A stretch of 64,000 bases of DNA from Nitzschia sp. pyKryTriq1 (GCA_956465555.1 OY101121.1:1574722-1638721), one strand, 5' to 3'. Numbered from the stretch's first letter, positions 42,574 through 54,450 are shown. Translations and numbers: made by a program. The notes: a model not told the origin generated them from the sequence alone.

Positions 42574-43866
42574 TCAATTGGATGCAACTGGTTGACAGGA
42601 ATGCCGAATATCCCGAATGAAATCGACGGCCGACTTGACTCCCATGCTGGATGCAAACATGGCAGGCAAGGCGGGAGAATACACATGTGTGACGGCGGTC
42701 ATGAGACATTCATTGGGAGAAATCTCTTGGAGCAAATTAACTCCAAGCAAAATTTCATTGCGAGCCAAGTCGGCCAATTCGGCATCATCGATCACGCCGG
42801 GTACCGCTCGACTGACCACTACATATCCGTTCTTGTAGGGACTTGCATCCGCCATCAAGGGATCCGTATCCCTGAGCGGCCGCGAGTGCATGAGTGTCAC
42901 TGTGACCATTTTGGAACTGGTGACGGGTGGCTGAGTCAAATTGCGGACAATTTTGGTATTTCGATTGAATATTCGGATATCCTTTCGGCCTAAACTCATT
43001 TTGTTGTAAATCTTGACTCTGGAAGAATCCATGAGTAGGTTTGCCATTTCCTCGGCCCCCAGAGGCAAGATGGATTGCGTCTTGATGAGAGGCAAATGCG
43101 ATCCAACTACTCCCTCTTTTCGAGCCTTGCCGACGTATACCAGCACATGTCCATCCTCTTCCAAAGCTCGCATCCGATCTCCATATTCATCCAATAGTTT
43201 TTCGGTGCTAGAATGTGTAAACCATTCCACATTGGGATCCTCATCTCCTTGCGAGTTGCACAGTTCCAAACCGGATTGCACCAACGATTCCACCAGTTCA
43301 GGGTCTTGAAATTCCAACCCCGTTGCTACTTCCCAGGCATCTTGTGGAATCAATGGACGCGACAATTGGATCGCAAGTTCTTTGCTACTAATCGTAGTCG
43401 TAGTGGTAGTCGTAGCAGAAGATTCGGTGGAAGACTGTGATAACTGTTTTTCGTTGCCACGACGACGTCGTCGTCGTACTTTACCCTTCACCGAGGCAGG
43501 CTGCAGCTCCACCATATCCCGGTCGTCGTCATCCTCTCGTAGCGAGCTACTGGGTGTTGGCAGTGTCAACCCATGATAATTGTCAGGGAAAACTCTGGTG
43601 GTTCGCGATGGCGATGAGGAGGAGGAAGCTGCTTTCACAATATTATGATGGGGTCGTTTGCCATATCTCCAAAATGTCAAACTTTCCGCCGAGAGTGGTA
43701 AACTTCCGAGTCTGGAAAAACTGTAACTGCTCGTGTCCTCCAGTCGTCGCATCGCTAAACAGCACTGGGGCATCACAAGTACTTGCAGAAGTAGTAGTAT
43801 CACCATGTCCATCCGTGGCGACAAGATGTTGATGGTGATGATTCGAACCTTGCTTTTTGGCAACAT
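42574..43866 (-). CDS. START-like domain protein with leader
   Basis: A 430-residue single-exon protein. A hydrophobic leader (MVILLLLQVLVMPQCCLA) begins about residue 21, so translation may start at 43866 or at the second ATG, 43812. Then comes a Ser-rich and basic linker (KVRRRRRRGNEK). The C-terminal half (about 190-430) resembles START/Bet v1-like lipid-binding folds: HVLVYVGKARKEGVVG, LGAEEMANLLMDSSRVKIYNK, a repeated strand region with VTVTLMHSRPLRD and NGYVVVSRAVPG, and a final long helix (SAVDFIRDIR). The assignment rests on pattern only and the ligand is unknown. Entry into the secretory pathway or a plastid is likely. Confidence 0.7.
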   Translation of the reverse strand: MLPKSKVRIITINILSPRMDMVILLLLQVLVMPQCCLAMRRLEDTSSYSFSRLGSLPLSAESLTFWRYGKRPHHNIVKAASSSSSPSRTTRVFPDNYHGLTLPTPSSSLREDDDDRDMVELQPASVKGKVRRRRRRGNEKQLSQSSTESSATTTTTTTISSKELAIQLSRPLIPQDAWEVATGLEFQDPELVESLVQSGLELCNSQGDEDPNVEWFTHSSTEKLLDEYGDRMRALEEDGHVLVYVGKARKEGVVGSHLPLIKTQSILPLGAEEMANLLMDSSRVKIYNKMSLGRKDIRIFNRNTKIVRNLTQPPVTSSKMVTVTLMHSRPLRDTDPLMADASPYKNGYVVVSRAVPGVIDDAELADLARNEILLGVNLLQEISPNECLMTAVTHVYSPALPAMFASSMGVKSAVDFIRDIRHSCQPVASN

Positions 43867-44663
43867 ATTTTTTGACTGATGACCGACCGACTCGCCTTTT
43901 GCGTTACTACCTACAGTACTACTTCTTCTTTTGGGATCTATCTGTCAATGCTTTATCGTTCAAACAATTTATTTGCACAATAGTCAATACAATCATTATC
44001 TGACGAAGTTGAAAGTTGAATGTGATGCGATGATGTCAACAAACTGCCAATGTCGAATCTCGTGAAAGCTGATGGAAAACGAGCACCAAATTCCGGGAAA
44101 TTTTCCGAAATCCTCAAACCTGTGAAATAAACAGTTGTACTCATACAGTATTTTGAACGATCAATTTCCGGAAAAGTCATTATTTTTTGCCTGAAGAAGG
44201 TAAATGATCGGACTAATCAATCCAACCTCTAATGACGTCGAATATCCGGGTTTTTTCCATCCGAAGAGCGACGCGTGGAATATCGTCTCATGCATCTTGT
44301 TCATTGTTTTTTTTGATGCGTTGTTTCGATGATCGGACATCGGACGAAATGATGATATGGATGCTATCCCTCGGACGCTTCGGGACCATGGGAACTGCAA
44401 TCTAAATCGATCTACAACAACTCTCGCACAACACCACAACATATCAGCAGGTGGTTTCGTGTGACATTACATGCACAATCCATCTTCAGCTTTCACTTCC
44501 ACATAAAGCAAGCAGCAACGAAAGAGCGTCACACGGCTCTGCGATTTCATTATTTTCTCTCTCTCATCATTGGACTTTTTGTGGACTGCACGAGGGTTAT
44601 TGATTGGTTGATTGATTGATTGATTGATTGATTTTATAGTACAGCTGTAGGACTGACTGACTC
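43867..44663. other. Divergent spacer with (TGAT)n repeat
   Basis: About 800 bp between divergent genes. A short TGAT tetranucleotide array lies at about 44599-44635, some 30 bp before the next start codon. No gene is recognised. Confidence 0.5.
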
Positions 44664-47345
44664 ATGATGGCCCAGCCTACCAATACTCGTACCACTTCCC
44701 ACGGGCTCCTCAAGACACATTTCTGGTATGCAGCAGTAGCGTCACTGCTGATCGTCTCGTCGGTACCTTTCACACAAGCCCGGCGTTTCTCGATTCCTAG
44801 TGCAGCAGTAGCAGCAGCAAGTAAGCACAGTGCTGGCAAAAGCCTTTCCCTTGTCTCGGGAATATTTGGGTTCGGAAATGACAACAGCAACAACAAAAAT
44901 GAGGCAACCACAAAAGCCCCACCGCCTCCCGCCACCCAAAGTTTTGGTCGATCGGCGTCGGCGTCCCTTCCACCCCATTTGCGCAATCGGAATCATCCCC
45001 CGTACCCCAGCAGTAGTAGTAGTGGTAGTAGTGGTATTGGCGCTAATCCAACAAGACGTCCTCCTCCCCCGCCTCCACCGCCACGAGTAGGGGCGGCTAC
45101 GCAAACAACGTCGGACCACAACCAAGTCCTCGCCGCTGCCGCCTCCGCATTGGAGGGAACCAACCAGACTGGAGTAGAAGAAGAAGCTTCTTCCTCTGCA
45201 ATAAAGAACTTGCGTCCCCCACCACCTCCCGCCTTGCCTCAGTGGGGCATGGCACCGGGCAATCAGCAGCTGCAGCAGCAGGCATCTCCACCCCAACAGA
45301 TGATGCAAACGCAAGGTTGGATGAAGCCTCCGCCCGGACAGTACGAGGATCAATGGCAAAGCAGTGTTGGTGGTGGGCCTGACGCCTACTATCATGGGGA
45401 AGACTATTTACGATCCGAACTAGAAGAGTCCTATCAACGAGAAGGGAATTTGATAGCAGAACTGGACAATATGACCGCGGCTATTGTGGTCATGGAACAA
45501 CGCGAAGAACTCCATATTCGGCAACTGGATGTACTGACAGAACGCGTCATGGACGTCGAAGCGCAAGCGGCAGAAGATCGGAATTTGTTGGTGACCTATG
45601 AAGCCAATTGCACGGCGTTGGGAAGGACTGTCGCCACCTTGCAAGAGGAACTGGAGGATTGGCAGAAGCGATGCAAGGAATTTGCGGCGCGACACGATAC
45701 GGATCAAGAAAAGTTGAACGATCTCAAGAGGCTCATCAAAGACAAGGAGTCGGAGGCCGAGGAAATCGCCATTGCGATTGAAAACGTGAGATTGGCTGAG
45801 AAACGCAGAGAATCCAGCCAATCTCGCCGGAAGGGTGCTCGTCGGGGAGGATTATTTTCCTGGATTCTTGGATTTTTCGTCACTACTGACCCTGATTATG
45901 ATGAAGCCATGCGCCAAGTAAGTACTGTACCACAAATTTTGAATGGTAGAGATCATCCTACGAATCATCATCCAACATACAGGTTGCTCACACTTTCCAA
46001 AGGAGGCCTACGAATTGGCCAAGTCCACACTCTTGCGCGCTCTGCAATCAGAACGAGGCAACGTCCACGAACTAGAGGCGGCAGTGATGTCACTTCAACA
46101 GAACAACTCGGCGATTTCGGAAATGGTGGAGTCTAGAGACAGTATCATTGATGAGCTGAATAATCGCATCGCTGTATTCGAGGAGGACAAGGTCGTTTTG
46201 AAAGCTGCACTGAGGCAACTCCAGAAGGAAATCAAGGAGGAGGCGCCGAAAGCGCAAAAACTGATGGACGATCTCGCCAAGGCTGAACAAGGTAAGAATG
46301 GCCGACATCGTTTGCAAATAATATTGCAGAATGATTATACTCATCCGTTCCTCCCTCAGAAATCAAAAGGCTCAAGTCTGAGATGAACACCATCATCGAG
46401 ACCCATCAAGACGAGATTATTGCATTACAAGACAGCCTATCCACCAAGCAAAAAGCTATCTCCGAAACCGAATCGAATCTTACAGCGATTGGTACGTATG
46501 TAGATCGGCTGGAGGAACGCCTCACTTCCTTCGCAGTGACACGACGCGATATGGAGGAACGGGAGAAGAAATGCAAACAGATTGAAGAAGCGGCTATCTT
46601 AACTGAGAACGAGAGAAATGCACTACAAGAAAAGGTAGATGAGTATTCCAAGGAGCAGTCAGAAGTTAAGAAATTACTCGAGGAGCTTGCGGTGGAACGA
46701 ACAACACTGCAAAAAGAGAATCGAAAACTGTACACAGAACGTGAATTCCGTATCGCAGAACAGGAGCAGCTCCAGACCAGGTGCGCTTCTCTCGAAAATA
46801 CAACCAAGACGCTACAGGATGAGCTCGATCAGTGGAAATCTAGGAATGATAATCTTCTTCCTGAGCTGGAGGCAGCTAGAGCTTCGGGTGCAGAGTTGCA
46901 GTCAAGGCTGGAGGCCATGCAAGAAATGGAGCATGAGCTCGAAGCGTCAAGACGTCGATGTACCGAGCTCGAAAGTGATCTTTCCCGAGCGGGTGCAGGC
47001 TTGGAAGCCGAACAGGCTGAGAAAGAGAAACTCGCCGAGCTTGTTCGAAACCAGACGCTGGCGCTTGCTGAATACGAGAAAAATGCAATAGAAGCGGAGA
47101 CGACAAAACCGACAATATCTTCCCATCACGAAATCAACGAAGGACGCGATGTTCCGTTTCGTAAACTGCGAAAACAGCTTTCAAAAGCAACTGGGATACA
47201 TGGGTTGCTGACCGCGCCATCTCAGGCGGAGGCGATTGGCCGTTTTCAAAGCAAGCAGCCCGTCATGAAAGAGGAGGGGCAAAAGAAGCTCCCCCCACCA
47301 CCGCCAAGGTCGGGCCCTCCACCGCTTCCAAAAGAAGCGTCATGA
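44664..47345 (+). CDS. Secretory polyproline / coiled-coil protein
   Basis: Three exons: 44664-45917, 46003-46291 and 46360-47345, with introns of 85 and 68 bp, giving 842 residues. A signal-like segment (FWYAAVASLLIVSSVPFTQARR) lies near residues 20-40. Residues about 75-230 are rich in Pro, Ser and Gln with several polyproline runs (PPPPPPPP, RPPPPPALP). From about 250 to 780 it is almost all heptad-like coiled coil, broken by a hydrophobic patch (GLFSWILGFFVTT) near 405. The C-terminus returns to PPPPPRSGPPPLPKEAS. No globular domain is seen. Polyproline plus coiled coil normally suits cytoskeletal scaffolds, yet the leader suggests secretion, so the leader may instead act as a membrane anchor. 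The function is unknown. Confidence 0.8.
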
Positions 47346-47576
47346 TTTTAGGCGCTGTTTCTACGAATGTACTCCGGAGCAGCTTCTTTCCGCCGTTTAA
47401 CCGCCGCTAGACCAATATTCGCAACGAAGGTGATGCTCATCTTTCTTATTAGCTAGGCTACATACTGTCTGAACAAAGAAAAAAGGAAGTCTATCGAATT
47501 TATTTATTCACCAAGCAATGATGAATGTGTTACGCATCGTTTGCTAACGACCCATAGGCAAAGGATCGCTGTCACC

Positions 47577-48002
47577 TTACATGGCATATGCACCACCGAG
47601 ACTCTTTTCCTTTGTAGCAGATGGTAGCTCCCCGCCTGCTTTCTTTACCTTCTTGCAGGCCTCACTCCGCGCGTTGCCGCTTTGTCCATACTTGCAAAGG
47701 GCTTCATCGGACGAGAGTTTCGGGATACACTTTGGATCTCGCTTTGGGTCACAGTTCTTTTGGTCATTTGCCAATTCTGAGTTCATGAACGCATCCATAT
47801 CAAGACCGAAAGCTGCTTTGGGAGCGGAAGCAGCAATGCCACCTGCACAAAGGATTTGTTGCAACGCTTTGCGTCGTCCAAACACTTGGTCTTCATTTGT
47901 CATCGGTTGGTCCACATTCTGGAGTCCGTTCGACTGCTGGCTCATTCTGAAACTTTTATTGGCCGCCAGGGCTGTTGTTGCTAACAATTTAAGTCCACGC
48001 AT
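47577..48002 (-). CDS. Thylakoid-lumen candidate with Tat-type signal
   Basis: A 141-residue protein. Residues 43-67 form a twin-arginine transfer signal: GRRKALQQILCAGGIAAS, then APKAAFG with an A-x-A cleavage site. The mature part is about 75 residues, starts with DMDAFMNSELA, and has four cysteines (NCDPKRDPKCIPK, then ALCKYGQ and SEACKK). This layout is typical of thylakoid-lumen proteins of red-lineage plastids, where a leader precedes the Tat signal. The N-terminal leader (MRGLKLLATTALAANKSF) is short and lacks a clear A-F motif. No lumen family such as PsbQ or PsbU is recognised. The small size and paired cysteines suggest a disulfide-stabilised peptide, perhaps an accessory of photosystem II; this is inference. 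Confidence 0.75.
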   Translation of the reverse strand: MRGLKLLATTALAANKSFRMSQQSNGLQNVDQPMTNEDQVFGRRKALQQILCAGGIAASAPKAAFGLDMDAFMNSELANDQKNCDPKRDPKCIPKLSSDEALCKYGQSGNARSEACKKVKKAGGELPSATKEKSLGGAYAM

Positions 48003-49306
48003 ATTGTCTGTTTCGATTGTAGTTCTGTGTCTTTGAAAAGAGAGTCAACTTTAATTTTGTGAGAGCAAAAGTACAAGAAGTTTAGAAGCTCAATTGAATG
48101 ATGATGGAGGGTGATGTGTTTTGGATAGACAACACAACAAAACAAACCACTCCAATCATCATCGACTGACGTGTTGAAAAACGTCTAAATACCCCCGAGT
48201 CATGAGCAAGATAGAAGCCCTGTGGTAGCGAACTTTTTCGACGCGCAAGGAACTAAAGACGATTGATTGCTTTCTCCGGGGGGTTGCTCGATGCACTTCG
48301 GGTATGTACATGACCAACATCCCACCTGCGGGGCGGGCCGGCGCGTCCATTATTTTTTAATGCGCCGACGACGCACCTACATACTTGTACCGGGACTGAC
48401 GGAAATCGGTACCGGATGTACTCTTGTACTGGTACCAGGTATTCATACCGTACTTCTGCCGTTTGAATTTGAATGATCCTGAAACGGAAATTGCCGGATC
48501 ACTGACGGTCGTGAAGTACTGTATCATAGGCCATCTGCAGTAGTCCAAGTCTACTAATACTGGCTGTAACTGCTGCTTGTACCCAGCTCGTGGTACTCTC
48601 TCGTACTTCTTGTAGTCTACTACTACTGTACAAGTACCGTCAGGGCCAGTTAGTAGAGTAGTACTCTACTACCAGAGATACTTCGTGCTGCGCGGTATTT
48701 TACTCGTGACCACATTAGTAAGGTAGAAGAGGCATAAGACTCGTCTTGTAATAGTACTATCACGCTGCGATCGCTTTCTACTACAGTATTTTCTGATAAA
48801 ATAATAGTAGAAAGCGATCGACGAGGGCGACTGCCAAAATGCAAACTCGTTATATTCGTACTTCGTACATAACAGAGCAAACAATGTCCTCAATGCTCAA
48901 CTAGTTGCTGATACTCATTCTACGCTGCTTCTGTGAAGTCTATAGTAATTGATAGCCAAAGATAAGAGTAATGCCCATGCCGACATAAGAAGAACATAGA
49001 ACGAATCGTTCGAGGCACCATCATCGATGATGTGTGGTACAAAAAGTGGACGCCTTAGATAATGAGCAATATGCTCAGTAGCACGTTTTTGAAATAGCAC
49101 ATCTAGTCGCTACTTCGATGTCTGGCAAACATATTCGTCGACGAAAGAAGGAAGCACACCAGTTACGAGATGCCGACGCCGACTAAGGATGCATCGATAT
49201 ATCCAGGGATAGGAAGCTGTCATCCGTGGCAGGTAACATCCAAATTTGAATTTCTCATCACAAGCGAAAGACGAGGAGTCAGCTGCTATCCATATTCCAA
49301 ACGCAA
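48003..49306. other. Spacer without gene
   Basis: About 1.3 kb. It holds GTAC-rich patches (48380-48460, 48585-48675) and a strong stem-loop (48768-48820). No gene is recognised. Confidence 0.45.
48768..48820. repeat. Perfect 16-bp stem-loop, extended imperfectly
   Basis: 48768-48783 is the exact reverse complement of 48805-48820. The pairing continues into the loop with a two-base gap (CAGTATTTT against AAAATA), leaving a loop of only a few bases. It could be an RNA hairpin or the remnant of a small palindromic element. Confidence 0.75.
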
Positions 49307-50354
49307 TCACTTGTCATCCATGAATTGGCAGAGATCACTTTCTAGGGAGAAACCGGAACTATTCCCGATTTTCGAGCTTCCGTCGTCGTGCCACTTTCTC
49401 AACCCACCCGAACTTGGACATCTTGCTAAACATGGTGTGCTTTTAGCGTCTAGTTCCTCCTGGGAGTTTGGCATCACACCAAAGGAAAATTGGCATTCAT
49501 ATGTTTCGTAGTCTGGGGTCATTGTCAACGGCAATCCCATGTCCTCAATGAAAAAGTTCTGTGTCGGGATCTTACATGCATTGACACATACGGACGCACA
49601 TCCTGATTCCTCCAAGAATCGACACCGCTTCACTAACAGCCCTTGATCTTTGTATATTTGTCCATCGATTTCAATGTCGTTGACTTCGCATTCGCCCATC
49701 AACCAAGTCCCGCCCATTCTTGTAGCCCACGCATTCATCCTAGCTGAGAATTCCGGGAAAGGTTTCGAAAAGAGAATGGAATATTGACCTGGAAGCCAAC
49801 TTGGAAACAAATCTCCTGTTCGAAATTCATAGTGTATATAGTCAATAGAAACGAAGTATTAGATCACAATGTCCCTCGTATGGTAGTAACCCCCAACAAC
49901 TACGACGTACGAAGTGTGTCTTGTGCAAGCTGCTGAATTTTCGCCCGATCACTGAAACGAGCATTCATCGCTGCTGCCAGCTCGATAATACCTAGGTAGT
50001 CGTCCTTAAAATGGAATAACAAAGGGGTGAGATTATGTGCTCCATAAAACCTTGGAAAAATTTGGTAACACTCACCTTGGGCAATGAAGAGTCGATTCCA
50101 GTATTTTTGGCTAGACTTGAGCGGAACGTTTTCAGGAAAACCCGATCTAATTCCTTTCCCAGTGGACCGTGTATGTTATCGTAGTCGGGTTTTGTTTCAG
50201 GGTCTGGACCGGCTGCAACATGCAAAGCTGTGATGGACGATCGGCACTGCACAAGAGGCCGACACAGTGCTGGTTGCGTGAGACTGAAGGCTTCGCAAAA
50301 TAAAAGGTGCCACAAAGTGGCAATCAACAGGGATGCTGCAAATGATATCGTCAT
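49307..50354 (-). CDS. D27-like carotenoid isomerase, plastid-type leader
   Basis: Related to DWARF27 (DUF4033), the iron-dependent beta-carotene 9-cis/all-trans isomerase that starts strigolactone synthesis in plants. Three exons: 50354-50076, 50004-49911 and 49815-49307, with introns of 71 and 95 bp; the product is 293 residues. The joins give SSLPK-DDYLGIIELAAAMN and QDTLR-DLFPSWLPG. The DUF4033 core in exon 3 is complete: WLMGECEVNDIEIDG, LLVKRCRFLEESGC, ASVCVNACKIPTQNFF, GLPLTMTPDYETYECQF and a terminal PCLARCPS with conserved cysteines. The N-terminus (ISFAASLLIATLWHLLFCEAFSLTQP) is a signal peptide with an E-A-F cleavage site of the diatom plastid type. Confidence 0.9.
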
Positions 50355-51877
50355 TTCCCAACTATATTCTCGGGGAGGTCGAACGACAAGGATTTCAAAC
50401 CGATGATTCACTTTTCTTTGGGCTCGCTTTTTTTTGTTATGGCAGCTGTCTTCGTAATGGATTATAGAACCGGTCTACCAGAAAAGGGTAAGAACGGTAT
50501 GTATGGTAAATGCAAAGTCCGTACATGGTACAACAGGTCGCATGTCTTCAGTCCCCACAAGACACCCAAGGTCATTAACGCCATGGTCAACACGAGGAGG
50601 AGTTTGGTCGTGTGGTTGTCCGTCATTCGTCATGTACGCACTCAAGTCGAACGAAACAATACGGTCGTGGGAGTCGAAAGCCAAACCCTCATTCGTTCAA
50701 TCATGCATCCCATCATCACTCTCATCATGAATCATGATGTTGTCGTCAGCAGCGCACCCAGCAGTATTCAACTCTTGACCGTGAACACCCCCCTTGGATG
50801 TCGTCGGATAATGCAATTGTACAGCTGGCAGCACATTACAAGTAAACTACTCTACTAGGGCCCTAGTACAAACCAAAAGGAAGAAGAAAAGTACTACTAG
50901 ATCTTGGCTGATGGTGGAGTGCGTGTCCAACAAGAACATACTGAGAAATGCCACCAAATCTTCGCCTTATTTTCTGCTAGCGCTGGAATGGCGATCAAGA
51001 GGATAGCTAGTAGCTAAAAGATAGTAATAGAGAGAGCATTCTTCAAATCATCATCCTGTATGGCACGACCATCGTGGTCTTTTGATGAGGGCACGGTACC
51101 TGGTACGGTTGCGAGCGAAGAGGAGGAAGGAGGAGGGAGTGAGGAGGAGGGGTCATAAAAGTTTGGTCGTCTCATTTTATTCGGATAGTTCCCGATTTGT
51201 TGCTGGAAGAAAGTTTTGGGCGCAAGATGTTCAACCGGGAGTGCTGGAAGTTTTGTAAAATCACCATTCGATTGGCCAATGAAAACAATTGATACAAAAG
51301 GTTGCTGAAAAGTACAGAAGTTGTCGAAGGTCAGACGGCGAAGTGTTAAGTGTACTTAGATCGGGAAAATTTCCACAGTCGTTAATTAAAACAAGTTAGA
51401 AATAGCCCTTTGATAAAAATGAAGAATTCCACGTGTCGCACTTGCGCATGCCGGCAGCGAAAAGAAGCATGCCATTCTCCATGCATCTACCCCCTCCGCC
51501 GGTACGGTACCAGGTACCGGTACAGTACGAGTAGTATGGTTATGCAGACAGTACATACCAGGTATGGATACCGCCGGTATACTCGTAGTACACCACCGAC
51601 TGCGCCCGACGCGTATTTTGGCACAAACGACATTCGCCTTCCATCTACCGGTATCGATCATCGCCTCAATAATGAAACCCCACCTGCTCTCGAGGCGCGA
51701 ACCATGTCGGACTTCCTTTTGAATTCTGCTGGAACCACCCCAATGTTCTAATCATCTCTTCTGGTTACCGCCGTCTTTCTGTTTATCGATCATTCGGCAG
51801 CAGAGTGGAAACAGACTGGATAACAGGCAGGCAGTTGCATCCTCAAAGAAATCACCATTTCTTAAAATACGAGCATA
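50355..51877. other. Spacer without gene
   Basis: About 1.5 kb between the D27-like gene (minus) and the first RING/GAF paralog (plus). It holds a GA-rich tract (51115-51160) and a dense GTAC/ACCGGT patch (51500-51600). No gene is recognised. Confidence 0.45.
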
Positions 51878-54245
51878 ATGATGCATTCGTATGCAGCCGA
51901 GTCCCAGCTAACCCCTCTGCTTAAGGGTCAGGAAATGGGAATGCATAATGATGTTCCGACTGCGTTTTCGATGGAGTCGGCATTTTCTAGTGCTGCAGCC
52001 AATCATGCTCCCCATCCAGTATCAATGAATCATCAGCAACTTTGCAGGCGTTGCCACCACGACGGAGTCGATGTGAAGATTCTAGGTTGTGGTTGCTGCT
52101 TTCATGCGGTAAGTTCCCAAAAGGATTCTCCTTTTACCTTCATGGGAATACGAGCGAATGAATCTAACACTTCTTGGCCTGCGGCTCCTTTCACAACAGC
52201 GATGTACTCCTGTGTCGGAAAACCAAAACTTGGGGGAGTGCCCTTCGTGCCATTCACCCGTGCGCAACCTATATTTGATGCCCATGAATTTTGATGAGAT
52301 CGATGCGGCGAAGGCAGCCGCTGCGAGCATGGCACCAAGCTCGAAGAGGGGAAAGAAACGTAAGAATGCAACTATTGCACGTCTGAATCCATCAGCTAGT
52401 ATTGCAGCTACAGAGGAAAGTGGAGAAGGCGCTGATCTGAGGACCGGGCGTTGGACTACCGAGGAAACTCTCTACTGTGATAAGTTGATAGAGTTCTTCG
52501 AATCTGGCAGTCTTCCAATTACAGAAGGGATCAAGTTGAACGACTTCTTGTCCAACATGCTCAAGTCGAAACAGTCTCGCCTCACAAAGAAGATGAAGAA
52601 TGCGCGCTTGAGCTCAAAAGCATATAAACATGGTAACGGGTTCCTGGCAAATTTCGGGGCGGCCAAGGAATTCTCTGAGCTGGAAAAGTCTTTCTTCGAC
52701 TCGATCCAATGTGATCTTGAAAAGGCGGAGATCCGTTTCCATATGCAGAAAGAGTGGCGTGAACACTTTAGCTCTTTCTGTGTAGCCATGGGCCAGAAAC
52801 TGGATGCCGACTCTTGGCTGTCGAGCGTGGAAGAGATGGATCGTAGAGTGTCGAGAGCAAAGGATTCAGCAAGAATGGCCCGACGAAAAGTCATGATGGG
52901 CTACGCCCTGAGTCAGGATGCTATGAATCAAGAGCGGGGTGTGTTTATTGAGAATCCAGCTGCGGCCGAGGCTTCCGGCAGTCAACTCTTGTCTGGCCAA
53001 CTATCGCCCAGCGAACAGCTGAGGAAAAGGACCGGCAATTCGGCGCGTGCTCTCCGAGACTTTTCTTCCCCCTTCGTTGGGAAGGTGATCCAGTACATGG
53101 ATCGTCACCAGATACCCTTCGAGCATATCGATGCATGGGTACCTTCGTTCATTCCCAGCGGAGAAGCCCCATGTGGGGGTGGAGAGCAACAGAAATGTCG
53201 ACTGTGCTTTTCAGGTTTTGCATCGACTGACTTCAAAGTTCCAGCAGACGGCGGACGCCCGGAACCAATGAGCAGCCAAGATCATTTTGACCTTCTTTCA
53301 TTTGGAGAATACAGCTCAAAATTTTCATTTGACGTTGGCTGTGGGCTTCCGGGTCGAGTTTACAGTTCTGGTATTTGTTCTTGGGAGCAAGGTGTTGCCA
53401 ACGCACCGAGCAATCAATTCGAAAGATGTGGAGGAGCTTCTCAATGGGGTATCAAGACTGTACTCGGTGTTCCCATTCCTAGTCCAAATGTAGGGCGTAT
53501 TGTGATATTACTGTACTCAAGGCACGATCGCCCTCGGGATCCTGAAATGGTTCGCCGAATTACAGAGGAACTGACGAAGGTAAGCCGCCGAATGATTTCG
53601 CCACTCTTCCAAACCCAGTGAGCCGCCCTCACACAGCTCACGATTCTGTCCTCCCTGCAGTTAATGCCAACTCCGAAGTGGAAACTTGTTGTAGATGTCG
53701 GAGCCGCACCGACCGAAGAGAAACCAGGAAAGCCAGCTGACGATCGTGTGGGAGAAGTTCTCAAGTTGCTTTCTGGGAACACGCCAACTCATCGGAATTC
53801 TCCTTATTCGCTTTACTTGCCTGGTTTTGAAGCTTTGAGGCAGCTTTTGATGAAGGAAGACAAAACTGAGGAAGAGGAGGAATTGGTTGCCACGACGCTG
53901 AATTCTTATTCTTCTTTCGTCTCTTCAGGCCGAAAACCTTCCGATATTTCATGGATGATTGCGCGTGACTTCATGCTCATGTCACAGTCGGCGAGGGTAC
54001 CACAGCAGCGAAATCTCCACATGTCAAATGGTCAGATGAACTTGGATCAGGTTGCCAACCTCGCAGGCCAATCTCAAATTCCCCTATTGCACGCTCAATC
54101 AGCTCAATCAGGAGCATATCCAATGGGAAGTATAATGCCTCGGCTGCAACATTCGCATGTCCAGAACGTGTTTGGCCTTCAAGCGTCGGCCTTTCATCCA
54201 ATGGCCAATCAGCAGCATCCCCACACAGGTGGCAATCTAAATTAA
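51878..54245 (+). CDS. RING-like/GAF-like regulator, paralog A
   Basis: Three exons: 51878-52108, 52200-53579 and 53661-54245, all phase 0; 731 residues. Residues 56-94 form a RING-like zinc motif (CRRC, CGCCFHARC, CPSC) interrupted by intron 1. A basic stretch (KRGKKRKN) and a helical block (about 158-217) with GRWTTEE and MLKSKQSRLTKKMKNA follow; the latter is very basic and could bind DNA. Residues about 440-530 look like a GAF-type sensor domain with FDVGCGLPGRVY and WGIKTVLGVPIPSPN, similar to the GAF region of plant NIN-like and MYC-type regulators. The C-terminal exon has an acidic helical domain (GRKPSDISWMIARDFMLM) and a Gln/His-rich tail. I infer a transcriptional or signalling regulator. 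It is tail to tail with paralog B, 205 bp apart. Confidence 0.85.
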
Positions 54246-54450
54246 AGTTTTGGTTCAATCCCACAATGATCTGATTGAGTGGAAACTGTTTTAATGAATA
54301 TGTTCGAGTGATATTATGTACTAAATTGCCTATTCCATGATAGGTTCCTGTTGTGAGATATTTAATTGAATGTGTATTTCATATACAAAATTGTGGACGG
54401 CTGATAAAATGTATCCCCTTCAAAATAAATCATCAGCTCCCCGCATTATA

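Noticed and set aside
50403-50858. 151-residue plus-strand frame overlapping the D27-like 5' end
   Set aside because: It lacks domains, has spacer-like composition and overlaps the leader and promoter of a well-supported gene on the other strand.
51410-51751. 113-residue Cys/Arg-rich plus-strand frame
   Set aside because: Most of it is translation of a GTAC/ACCGGT patch, giving RYRY-type peptides seen wherever that patch type occurs.
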